Virus record (IMG/VR): IMGVR_UViG_3300042922_001497
Location: 1 to 35,672 of that record
DNA length: 35,672 bases
From: a virus
Reading direction: 5' to 3' (one strand)
Shown here: positions 29,070 to 35,672 of the stretch, piece by piece
Layout of the letters: each line of letters starts with the position of its first letter
Numbering within the stretch: the stretch's first letter is position 1
Translations under genes and position numbers: made by a program
Notes under the pieces: generated by a model
Told to the model about the DNA's origin: nothing
Seen by the model: the letters and a program-made list of their open reading frames with translations, nothing else
Databases searched by the model: none

Positions 29070-29413
29070 ACCGCTTCTACCGCAAGGAGAAGGCCATCCG
29101 TGAGGGTGGCCTCTTTTCTTGTAAGCGGTGCCCGTACAAGGAGCCCGGAAGACGTTGGGGGCCTCGGGCGATCCGGGAGTACTGCCACGGCGGCAAGCGG
29201 CCGGACAAGAAAGGCCCCGAGGACGGGTGCGCGCGAACGTGGCAGGTGTGGCACGGCGTGGAGATGTACCTCGAGGAGATGAACTTCATCAAGGAGGGGT
29301 TCCCGCCCCCTGCCCACTGGACGCAAGGGGACAAGCGGCTGGCCCTCCGTGTCTGGAACGAATACGAGCGGGTCAGGCGCGAATACCACGAGCAGGCGCG
29401 TGAGGAGGAATAG
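28665..29413 (+). CDS. Tail assembly chaperone GT, made by -1 ribosomal frameshift
   Basis: The frame at 29057-29413 (118 codons) is clearly protein-coding (FYRKEKAIREGGLFSCKRCPY, VWHGVEMYLEEMNFIKEGFPPP) but has no start codon near its beginning. It continues the G frame if ribosomes slip -1 on T_TTT_TTG (29051-29057): GAT TTT TTG TCC becomes TTT TTT GTC CGA GAA GTA GAC. The product would be 131 residues of G plus 118 of T, 249 in total. The T part contains CKRC and two later cysteines, a possible zinc site. As with lambda gpGT, it should chaperone tube assembly around the tape measure. Confidence 0.85.
29051..29057 (+). promoter_or_regulatory. Slippery sequence T_TTT_TTG for -1 frameshift
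   Basis: Heptamer TTTTTTG in the canonical X_XXY_YYZ register relative to the G frame. The zero-frame stop (29067-29069) is four codons beyond. The downstream -1 frame is open for 118 codons, to the tape-measure ribosome binding site. Confidence 0.87.
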
Positions 29414-29415
29414 CC

Positions 29416-32067
29416 ATGACGCAAGGCACCGTAACCATTACCGCTCAGGTGCGGGATGCCGCGAAGGTTCGACAAGAGATGCAGGCCACCGAGCGCTCCA
29501 TCTCCAGCGTCGGGACGACTTCCGTCCGGGCGAATCAGGATGTTGCCGTCTCCTCTCGGCTTGTCGCTGAAGAAACGATCCGGCTCAGGCGCCAGCAGAC
29601 GGAATATCGGACAGAGGTCGCCAGAACCTCTGGCGAGGTCGCCCGCCTGGCCGGCGAGTTCGTCGGCTGGACGTCGGTAGTCGCCGCCGCAACGAAGAAC
29701 TCGGGAGCCATGGTCACGGGCGTCCGCGTCCTTACTGCAGCCTTCGGCCCTCTCGGCGTCGCCGTCGCTGGAACCGTCGTCGCTCTCAAGGTTGCTGGCG
29801 ACACAATGGAGTACCTCGAGGAAAAGGCCATCCCAGCGGCTGGACGCTCTGAGGCCGCGATGAAGTCCCTCAGCATCGTGGCTGAGCGGACGGGACACTC
29901 CTTTTCGGAAGCCCAGAAGACCATCGGCCGGTTTGATGACGCCCTGACCACCAGGACCTCGTTGGCCGGAACGGTTCGCGTCTTCGACTCCATGAACGTC
30001 TCGATGGGGCGTCAGCAGCAGCTGATCTCGGCGATGCGCGACGGCCTCGTCGCCATGGGCAAGGACGCGGATGCCGAGTTGGGCACCATGGCCCTGGCCA
30101 TCAAGCGCCAGGAGGGCGAGCTCCTCGACAACATGGGCGTCGTGTCCACCGTCGAGCAGATGTACAAGAATTACGCAGCAACCCTCGGCACTACCGCCGA
30201 CAAGCTGAACCAGCAGCAGCGCGAAGAGGCGGTCATGCAAGGCGTCTTGCAGGAAACCTCCAAGTACGTGGGGTCGGCGACGGCAGCCCTGGAGACCTAC
30301 GAGGGCAAGGCTTCGGCGGCGGCAGTGGAGCAGCGGAAGTTCCATGAAGAGGTGGGGTCCACCTTCCTCCCCTTGGCCAAGCTGGTGAAGGACATCGAAC
30401 GGGGATCCTGGGCCCTGGCCCGGTGGAGCTGGGACAACGTCCTCGACATGAAGTTCGAGACCCCCGCCGAGCGCTTCGAGAACCTCATGGGCTCGGTTGG
30501 TGTCACCCTTCCCGCGGCCCTGAATCGTCAGCTCAAGGCGGACGAGGAAGAGAACGTCCAGCGCACCATCAAGAAGCTCCAGGACCACAACGCCAACCTC
30601 CGGAAACTTCGGGAAGGCGGGTATGGCCCCGCGCTACCTGGTGGAAAGGTTGGCCCGGATGAGGCGAAGTTCTACGAGAACCGAGCCAAGGAAACGGCGC
30701 GCGCCGACGAGGAGGCTAAGCGCAAGCGCGAGCAAGCAGCTGAGAAGGCCCGCCGTGAGCGCGAGCAAGAAGCCGAGCGGGTGGCGTCCGACCAGAAGCG
30801 CCTCCGAGAGCAGCTCAACAAGGATCTATCCCTCATCAACAAGGAGGGAGCGGAGCGCGAGCGCCAGGAGGCGATGAACGCCCACCAAGAGCGCCTGAAG
30901 CTCGCCCACGACAGCTACGAGCTGATGAAGCGCTCCCGGGTCCTCTACTACGCTGAGGTCGCCAAGATCGACAAGCAGGCCGCCGAGGAGTGGCAGCGTA
31001 ATCACCGCATGATGCGGGTCGATTCGATGGCCGAGGGCTTCAGCTCCTCGATCATCGACTTCCAGCGCAAGCGAGAGGACCGGGCGGCCGGTTTCGCGGC
31101 TTCGCTTGAACCCCTGGGCGACCTGAACACCCGCGAGCAAGTCGAGGGCGAGATCCAGCGCCTTGACACGCTCGCCAAGCAGACCAGCAGCATCAACGAG
31201 CAGGTTGCAGCGATGCAGCGGATCGAGAATCTGAATGGCCGGCTTGCCGAGATGGATGCCGATCGGGCCAAGTCCTGGGAAGCTATCGCCGCATCCGCGA
31301 TCACTGCTGCCGGGTCGCTCGCCTCGCAAGCCATTCGGGGTGACGGGGTTTCGGGCGGTGACGTTACGCGAGGTATCGGCAGTGTAGCCGCGACGGCAGC
31401 TAGCATGCTCCCGGTCGTTGGCTGGGCCGCTGGCGCCATCACGGCAGCAGCTTCGGATATGTTGGGCTCGTACTTCGATGGACAGGATGAAGCGGCGAGA
31501 GCCCAACAAGATGCCGCAGAGGAGCAGTTGCGAGCTGCTGAGATACAGAGAGAGGCCGCCAGAGATAAATGGGAGAAGGATTTCGGCAAGGCGTCTGACC
31601 GGACAGATCGATTTCGTGACGCAGTTGAGGAAACGATCTTCGAGCGAACAGGGCGGGACGTCAAAGGTGAACGCCTTCAGAATGAGGTTACTACGTCCGC
31701 AAACGGCCTCATGGAGGATATCACTTGGCATATGCCTGAAGCCAAAGGTTTCATCGCCGATGGCAACCTATCCATGGAAGATATCGAGGGGATCCTGAAG
31801 GCGCCCGATCAGTATCAAATCCAAAATGAAGGGATTGTCGCAGGGCTTCAGGAGCTCTACCTCAAAATGAAGGAACTGAACGACCATAAGGATCGAGTCT
31901 TGCCGAGTGGAACCCCGAATGATCCTGTCTGGATTAGGAGCAAGACGTTCGAGGAAATGTGGGGCTTCATGCAGAAGGAGGCATTCTTCAGGCCTCAAGG
32001 ACCGGGGACCAGGCGGGATGATAGCGGCCCCTCTGGGCGCGGAATAAATGTCGGAGGACGGCGCTAG
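29416..32067 (+). CDS. Tape measure protein
   Basis: An 883-residue protein that sets tail length and helps DNA ejection. It is mostly helical with heptad-like regions (about 400-520, KRKREQAAEKARREREQEAERVASDQKRL). Hydrophobic stretches occur near residues 100-130 (FGPLGVAVAGTVVALKVAG) and about 655-680 (ATAASMLPVVGWAAGAITAAAS). TGAGGAGGAA precedes the ATG. From about 31480 to its end the sequence becomes visibly less GC-rich, and its stop overlaps the stop of the convergent lipoprotein gene by the palindrome CTAG. That tail of the gene may have been acquired with the moron. At the tube diameter rule, 883 residues would give a tail on the order of 130 nm. Confidence 0.9.
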   Translation: MTQGTVTITAQVRDAAKVRQEMQATERSISSVGTTSVRANQDVAVSSRLVAEETIRLRRQQTEYRTEVARTSGEVARLAGEFVGWTSVVAAATKNSGAMVTGVRVLTAAFGPLGVAVAGTVVALKVAGDTMEYLEEKAIPAAGRSEAAMKSLSIVAERTGHSFSEAQKTIGRFDDALTTRTSLAGTVRVFDSMNVSMGRQQQLISAMRDGLVAMGKDADAELGTMALAIKRQEGELLDNMGVVSTVEQMYKNYAATLGTTADKLNQQQREEAVMQGVLQETSKYVGSATAALETYEGKASAAAVEQRKFHEEVGSTFLPLAKLVKDIERGSWALARWSWDNVLDMKFETPAERFENLMGSVGVTLPAALNRQLKADEEENVQRTIKKLQDHNANLRKLREGGYGPALPGGKVGPDEAKFYENRAKETARADEEAKRKREQAAEKARREREQEAERVASDQKRLREQLNKDLSLINKEGAERERQEAMNAHQERLKLAHDSYELMKRSRVLYYAEVAKIDKQAAEEWQRNHRMMRVDSMAEGFSSSIIDFQRKREDRAAGFAASLEPLGDLNTREQVEGEIQRLDTLAKQTSSINEQVAAMQRIENLNGRLAEMDADRAKSWEAIAASAITAAGSLASQAIRGDGVSGGDVTRGIGSVAATAASMLPVVGWAAGAITAAASDMLGSYFDGQDEAARAQQDAAEEQLRAAEIQREAARDKWEKDFGKASDRTDRFRDAVEETIFERTGRDVKGERLQNEVTTSANGLMEDITWHMPEAKGFIADGNLSMEDIEGILKAPDQYQIQNEGIVAGLQELYLKMKELNDHKDRVLPSGTPNDPVWIRSKTFEEMWGFMQKEAFFRPQGPGTRRDDSGPSGRGINVGGRR

Positions 32068-32315
32068 TGCTTGGGGCGCTTGTAAACAGCAAAGCCACTC
32101 TGGATCATGACAAGCTCATAGCCTTGATGGCCTTGCTTGTTTAATACAGCCTTGTAGTCGTCCACGTATCTCGGAAGTTCCTCCACCTCGTACTCCCACG
32201 TCGTGGACTGGGCAGGCGTCTCGGCGTTCGTCTCCTTCGCTGCGAATGGGTTGGGGACGCAGGCCCCCACAAGGATTCCACCAAGGACCAGGGCGACAGC
32301 AGTGTATTGACGCAT
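32064..32315 (-). CDS. Moron lipoprotein (DUF4177-like), possible superinfection exclusion factor
   Basis: An 83-residue protein with a lipoprotein signal: basic start (MRQ), hydrophobic core (YTAVALVLGGI) and lipobox LVGAC, with C19 as the acylated residue. The mature part has a Gln/Thr/Ala-rich linker and a compact C-terminal domain (WEYEVEELPRYVDDYKAVLNKQGHQGYELVM) resembling DUF4177. It is antisense to the late operon and convergent with the tape measure gene. A perfect 19-bp inverted repeat covers its AAAGGAGGG site and the first base of its ATG. Phage TP-J34 carries an exclusion lipoprotein (Ltp) that acts on a tape measure protein; a similar role here is a hypothesis. Confidence 0.8.
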   Translation of the reverse strand: MRQYTAVALVLGGILVGACVPNPFAAKETNAETPAQSTTWEYEVEELPRYVDDYKAVLNKQGHQGYELVMIQSGFAVYKRPKH

Positions 32316-32363
32316 AGAGAAACCCTCCTTTGCCCGTCAGTTTAGCAAAGGAGGGTTTCTCTA
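32315..32363 (-). promoter_or_regulatory. Perfect 19-bp hairpin sequestering the lipoprotein ribosome binding site
   Basis: TAGAGAAACCCTCCTTTGC (32315-32333, plus strand) is the exact reverse complement of 32345-32363, with an 11-base loop. On the lipoprotein mRNA the 3' arm contains AAAGGAGGG and ends at the A of the AUG; the 5' arm contains CCUCCUUU, identical to the anti-SD end of 16S rRNA. No T run follows on either strand, so it is not a simple terminator. It should block initiation unless opened. Confidence 0.85.
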
Positions 32364-32375
32364 TAAAGTCGGATG

Positions 32376-32684
32376 TTAGAGAGGAGCCCCGGTGTGCACA
32401 TCTTCCAGATGGATTCCACGCGACTTTAGAATCTCAACTACCTTCGGCTGAAGGAGCCCGCTATAAACGGCAAGCGAGCGGCTGATGACGGAAACGATGG
32501 CGATTTTCTCGGCATCCTTTTCGCTTTCACCGTTTTCGATGGCGTGTTGTTTTGAGGCATCGAAGAAACCGACAATGTCGCCTAGATTCTCGCGGAAATA
32601 GGCCTCAATTTCGTCAGGCAGCGGAACGTAGGAAAGTGGGTATTCCTTCGTGCCGGGAAACGGGGCGTTTTGTTGATTTGACAT
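32376..32684 (-). CDS. Moron gene, hypothetical cytoplasmic protein
   Basis: A 102-residue protein upstream of the lipoprotein gene on the minus strand. Pro-rich start (APFPGTKEYPLSYVPLP), then helical segments (DEIEAYFRENLGDIVGFFDASKQHAIENG, KIAIVSVISRSLAVYSGLL). AAAGGAGG precedes the ATG with good spacing. No signal peptide or membrane segment. Co-transcription with the lipoprotein suggests a joint role in lysogeny (for example exclusion or host fitness). Base composition is lower in GC than the flanking tail genes. Confidence 0.75.
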   Translation of the reverse strand: MSNQQNAPFPGTKEYPLSYVPLPDEIEAYFRENLGDIVGFFDASKQHAIENGESEKDAEKIAIVSVISRSLAVYSGLLQPKVVEILKSRGIHLEDVHTGAPL

Positions 32685-32712
32685 AGCTCAAACCTCCTTT
32701 TCTTGTCACTCT

Positions 32713-32718
32713 AGCATA
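32713..32718 (-). promoter_or_regulatory. Possible -10 box of the moron promoter
   Basis: The minus strand reads TATGCT 29 bases upstream of the ATG at 32684, at a sensible distance for a promoter. No strong -35 hexamer is seen at 16-18 bp. The short AT-richer gap fits an independent lysogenic promoter. Confidence 0.35.
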
Positions 32719-32760
32719 GTTACAGGCGTAAGGCATACGAACAAGCACTCACGCCACCAC

Positions 32761-32783
32761 CCCCCGGCTCCGGCCGGGGGTTT
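32761..32783 (+). terminator. Hairpin/terminator before the tail-tip gene
   Basis: CCCCCGGC-TCCG-GCCGGGGG, a perfect 8-bp stem followed by TTTCTCTTT. It can act as an intrinsic terminator for rightward transcription entering from the moron region. It lies just upstream of the ribosome binding site of the next gene. Confidence 0.65.
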
Positions 32784-32798
32784 CTCTTTGGAGGCCCC

Positions 32799-35267
32799 AT
32801 GCGCAACGTCGATTCAGCCTACCTACAAGAAATCGCCCGGGGCACCCTGCGGCCGCGCTGGGTCTTCCAGGTCGTCGACCAGGACGGCAATCGCCACACC
32901 ATCCCTGGTCGCGCGGTGCTGGACCGGCAGCGTTCGGGAGCGGTGGACGGCGCCACATGGAACCTGACCCTCTCGGTGCTCACGGCGATGCTACCTAGCG
33001 GCATCCGTCCCCAGCAGTACCACCGGATCGAGGTCTCCCGTATCGTTGCCGGCACGCCCTACCCCTACTTCGTCGGCATCATCGACAAGGAGGCGCTTGC
33101 GAGGCAGCTAGAGGCGGGCGCGGTCATCAAGCAGCTGCAGCTCGAGGCCTGCGGCATGCTGCAGCGGGCCAAGGGCTACCGGATGAACTCCCTGCGGATC
33201 GACCCGGTGACGCAGGACGGGATTCACCGGCTGCGAGGGCTTGGGAAGTGGAAGACCTGGACCCCAGGCACGGGATTGACCTTCGGGATGAGCGAGGAGA
33301 TCCCCTACGGCGGCCCTTCGACCGGTCAGGTCCAGATCTATACCGACGACACCCTGACCACCGCATACGTCGAGGGCAGTGATTACGACCTGACTCCCGG
33401 CCCTCCTCACCTCATCCAATGGACAACTGACCCCAGCATTGATCGGGTAGTCCGCTACGACACGGTGGAGCGCTTCGTCATCCTGAACAACACCTATTCC
33501 GGCGGCTCATTCCTGACGCTGCCAGAGGGCCGGGACTACGACGACCTTTTCCACACCTACGTCTTGGACTTCACGACGACAACCATCCACACGCCTTTCA
33601 CCATGGAAGTGGTAGACGCGATCAGGGTGGCCGACCCGGCGGGCTACGACGGCACGCTGAACATCGCGGCTGACGATTACGTCACCATCACCGGCCAGGA
33701 TGGCGTGGACCGTCAATGCATGATCGGCGTCGCCGGGTTGACCGATCCTGACGGATGGGTGCCGCTGGTAACGACCTTCGGATTCCACACTAACCCGAGC
33801 GAGGTCGCCGTCGGAGATGCCGTGCGCCTGCCGACCACCGAGGCGATCGCCGCGTGGGATGACGACCGGGTCTACCAGTTCTGGAACGGCTCGGGCGGCT
33901 CATCGGACCAGGAATGGAACCGGACCCTGCTCACGCCGCATCCCTCTCTCGGGCTCGCGATCCCCACGCCGCACGTGTGGAGCACCACCGATCAGGTCTG
34001 GATTGATTCGCTGTTCCCCGGCGGCGTGGGCTACATCCGCGAGGACGTGGACGCCAACCGCATTGAGGAGGCACTCAAGACCATCCTGACCACGGAGACG
34101 GGACTGTTCGACCCCTCGGAAGTCATCACCGAGCCCACGGGCGTCTACGTCAAGAACCGAACGTGGAGCGGGGTTGACCTCTCTGACGTGCTTGCGGAGG
34201 CCAAGGATCAGGCTATGTCCCCGAGCACGTTCATCCACGACACTCCGGATGGCAAGATCACGATCAAGCCATACCGCCAGAAGCTCGAGCCCGACTGGGA
34301 GCTGCGAGGCATCCAGAGCATCGAGGAGACGGAGGTGCCGGAGCCCATCACGGCCGTCACGGTGATCGCCGAGGCTCAAGAGCCGGTGAACCTCGCCGGG
34401 GAATGGCTCTACATGGTCGATGACGCGGACAACCCGCAGTACCTGACCGACACGATCAAGGGTGGGAGCGTCGCCACGACGGCCAGCGCGGGTCAAGATG
34501 GGTTCGGGGTCGTGTTCAAGATCCCGACGCCCGAGCCGTCCACGATTCACCCGCTGATCGACAGCATCCGGATCACGGGCACGGGCGTGGTGACGGCCTT
34601 TTTCTCTCCGACGCTAGACGCAGGGCCCATCTACGCGATCCCCGGATGCAACTTCGCGCCTATCGAGTCGGGGACGCTGGAGATCACGGCAGAGCAGATC
34701 GCACGGGTGGTGACGGCGGATGCCGGCTTCCTCTTCATCTGGATCTCGCGGATCACGTCGGGCAACCTCGAGTCCAGCACTGTCGTCACCGCGGCGACCT
34801 GCTCGGAGATCGAGATCCTGACCAAGAAGGCCGGCTACTGGCGAGCCGCCCTCACCGACGATACCAACCTCGCCCCGGCCAACAACGGCGCGGACGCTTT
34901 CGGGACCATCTGGCGGCAACCGGACTCCACCAAGCGCCAGAGCTACCGCTATGCCCCCACGTCCTACCTCAAGCGGGTGCAGGTGCTCTACCCGAGCGCC
35001 AAGGCCCGGGAGAAGGTCTTGAGCATGGCGGCGATCAGCCAGCAGGACACGCGCGATTACTCCGAGCGGCACCAGGACGAGTACCTGCGGGCCGGGAAGA
35101 GCTACAAAATCGTCGCCCTGTTCGATGACCGCGCCGAGCTCGGCGACACTGTCAGCGTGCCGATGATGGACGGGACCAAGCGCAACCTCCTGCTGTGGGG
35201 GATGAGCGACGGCGGCGGGCCCGGAGACGTGCTCTGCAATTACGACTTTATCGACTACGGACTCTAG
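32799..35267 (+). CDS. Tail-tip/baseplate protein (distal tail or Tal-like)
   Basis: An 822-residue protein, first after the tape measure in the rightward order. The N-terminal part (RNVDSAYLQEIARGTLRPRWVFQVVD, VLTAMLPSGIRPQQYHRIEVSRIV) resembles phage tail proteins that form the hub at the tail tip. The middle holds many Thr/Gly-rich beta segments, and the last 120 residues (YLKRVQVLYPSAKAREKVLSMAAI, GDTVSVPMMDGTKRNLLLWGMSDGG) resemble the closing beta domain of siphophage tail-associated proteins. TTTGGAGG precedes the ATG. Exact role (distal tail, Tal or receptor binding) not resolved. Confidence 0.75.
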   Translation: MRNVDSAYLQEIARGTLRPRWVFQVVDQDGNRHTIPGRAVLDRQRSGAVDGATWNLTLSVLTAMLPSGIRPQQYHRIEVSRIVAGTPYPYFVGIIDKEALARQLEAGAVIKQLQLEACGMLQRAKGYRMNSLRIDPVTQDGIHRLRGLGKWKTWTPGTGLTFGMSEEIPYGGPSTGQVQIYTDDTLTTAYVEGSDYDLTPGPPHLIQWTTDPSIDRVVRYDTVERFVILNNTYSGGSFLTLPEGRDYDDLFHTYVLDFTTTTIHTPFTMEVVDAIRVADPAGYDGTLNIAADDYVTITGQDGVDRQCMIGVAGLTDPDGWVPLVTTFGFHTNPSEVAVGDAVRLPTTEAIAAWDDDRVYQFWNGSGGSSDQEWNRTLLTPHPSLGLAIPTPHVWSTTDQVWIDSLFPGGVGYIREDVDANRIEEALKTILTTETGLFDPSEVITEPTGVYVKNRTWSGVDLSDVLAEAKDQAMSPSTFIHDTPDGKITIKPYRQKLEPDWELRGIQSIEETEVPEPITAVTVIAEAQEPVNLAGEWLYMVDDADNPQYLTDTIKGGSVATTASAGQDGFGVVFKIPTPEPSTIHPLIDSIRITGTGVVTAFFSPTLDAGPIYAIPGCNFAPIESGTLEITAEQIARVVTADAGFLFIWISRITSGNLESSTVVTAATCSEIEILTKKAGYWRAALTDDTNLAPANNGADAFGTIWRQPDSTKRQSYRYAPTSYLKRVQVLYPSAKAREKVLSMAAISQQDTRDYSERHQDEYLRAGKSYKIVALFDDRAELGDTVSVPMMDGTKRNLLLWGMSDGGGPGDVLCNYDFIDYGL

Positions 35268-35290
35268 CCCCTGGCCCAGCGCCAGGGGCT
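35266..35290 (+). other. Perfect 9-bp intergenic hairpin
   Basis: AGCCCCTGG (35266-35274) pairs with CCAGGGGCT (35282-35290) around 7 bases. It overlaps the stop codon of the preceding gene. Only CAATCTT follows, so termination is doubtful; it may stabilise or process mRNA between tail genes. Confidence 0.6.
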
Positions 35291-35306
35291 CAATCTTGGA
35301 GGCCAC

Positions 35307-35672
35307 ATGGCAGACATCATCGTGGGGAGCACCTCGCTCGACGAGGATCCCTACCGAATCAACTGGCGCCAAACGGACTGGGGGGTGGCGACCCCGTACC
35401 TCCCCAACGTCTTCGAGACCTACGAGGGCCCCGTGACGGTCGCTCCCCAGCGGATCGCCTACGAGGCCCGCCGGGGGAAGCTGGCTGGCCGCATCCGGGG
35501 CATGCACAGCTACTGGGACAAGCAGCGGCAGCTGACCGAGCTTGCCCAGACCCTCACGCGAGGCCCTGACGGGACGGTGAAGCTCTACCACGGCCCCAAG
35601 CACTTGCCGGAGGTCTGGTTCTCATCGCCCAAGGCGGTCGATGACGTGTTCAAGCGCCTGCACACGGTTCTG
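35307..35672 (+). CDS. Tail protein, partial (runs off the window)
   Basis: The first 122 codons of a gene that continues past the right edge. TTGGAGG lies upstream of the ATG. It begins MADIIVGSTSLDEDPYRINW and continues with YEGPVTVAPQRIAYEARRGKLAGRIRGMHSYWDKQRQLTELAQTL, then GPKHLPEVWFSSPKAVDDVFKRLHTVL. Location after the tail-tip gene suggests a minor tail or fibre component. No family recognised from the visible part. Confidence 0.72.
   Translation, partial: MADIIVGSTSLDEDPYRINWRQTDWGVATPYLPNVFETYEGPVTVAPQRIAYEARRGKLAGRIRGMHSYWDKQRQLTELAQTLTRGPDGTVKLYHGPKHLPEVWFSSPKAVDDVFKRLHTVL

Noticed and set aside
32315-32363. Simple intrinsic terminator for convergent genes
   Set aside because: The stem is perfect but no T run follows on either strand, and it lies between two same-strand genes with the SD inside it; regulation of translation fits better.

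Overview
The window is the left (integrase-proximal) part of a prophage inserted in a host competence gene, in a GC-rich bacterium with strong AGGAGG-type ribosome binding sites. Only about 740 bases of host DNA are present: the first half of a comM/yifB-type Mg-chelatase-like ATPase, cut just after its Walker A motif. A large serine integrase reads back toward the junction, so comM is the attachment gene. The right attachment site and the rest of comM lie outside the window. The host phylum cannot be fixed from this much sequence. The phage is a tailed, siphovirus-like phage: it has an HK97-type capsid, tail tube, tape measure and a G/GT frameshift pair, but no contractile sheath gene. Several head genes are Mu-like (portal, gpI-like scaffold/protease, capsid cement).

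Layout. 1-750: comM remnant and attL. 748-2325: integrase (minus). 2326-4234: lysogeny control, with small genes near int, a divergent CI-like repressor and Cro-like pair, and operators with the pattern ACACAAG-N7-TGTGTTA. 4235-4592: a gene-free, highly structured stretch that looks like a noncoding RNA. 4593-17441: long rightward early operon of mostly small overlapping genes, including ERF annealing protein, SSB, replication initiator with internal iterons, primase-helicase, RusA resolvase, a MazG-like pyrophosphohydrolase, several DNA-binding proteins and many zinc-ribbon miniproteins. 17442-17920: probable late control region (repeat pair, -10 box, terminator) followed by three tiny overlapping genes. 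17921-18717: about 800 bases without genes, with tRNA-like elements, two tandem related RNA units and several long perfect stems. 18718-35672: packaging, head and tail genes. These are TerS, TerL, portal-MuF fusion, scaffold/protease, cement, capsid, connector genes, tail tube, G/GT chaperones with a -1 slippery site, tape measure and tail-tip proteins, interrupted by a leftward two-gene moron at 32064-32684.

How it works together. The repressor and Cro-like protein share an operator region, and the repressor mRNA is predicted to be leaderless. Early genes would supply recombination (ERF, SSB, RusA), replication (initiator plus iterons in its own gene, primase-helicase) and regulators. The last early protein (16944-17441) sits where Q/ArpU-type late activators usually lie, directly before the promoter-terminator unit that precedes the late genes. 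The moron encodes a small lipoprotein next to the tape-measure gene, a plausible superinfection-exclusion arrangement. Its ribosome binding site is buried in a perfect 19-bp stem.

Most unusual items: the 17.9-18.7 kb RNA locus, the 4.2-4.5 kb RNA candidate, the 11-bp-phased iterons, the RBS-masking hairpin of the lipoprotein gene, the G/GT frameshift, and a C-terminal sliding-clamp-binding motif in a small early protein. The lysis genes and the prophage right end are not in the window.
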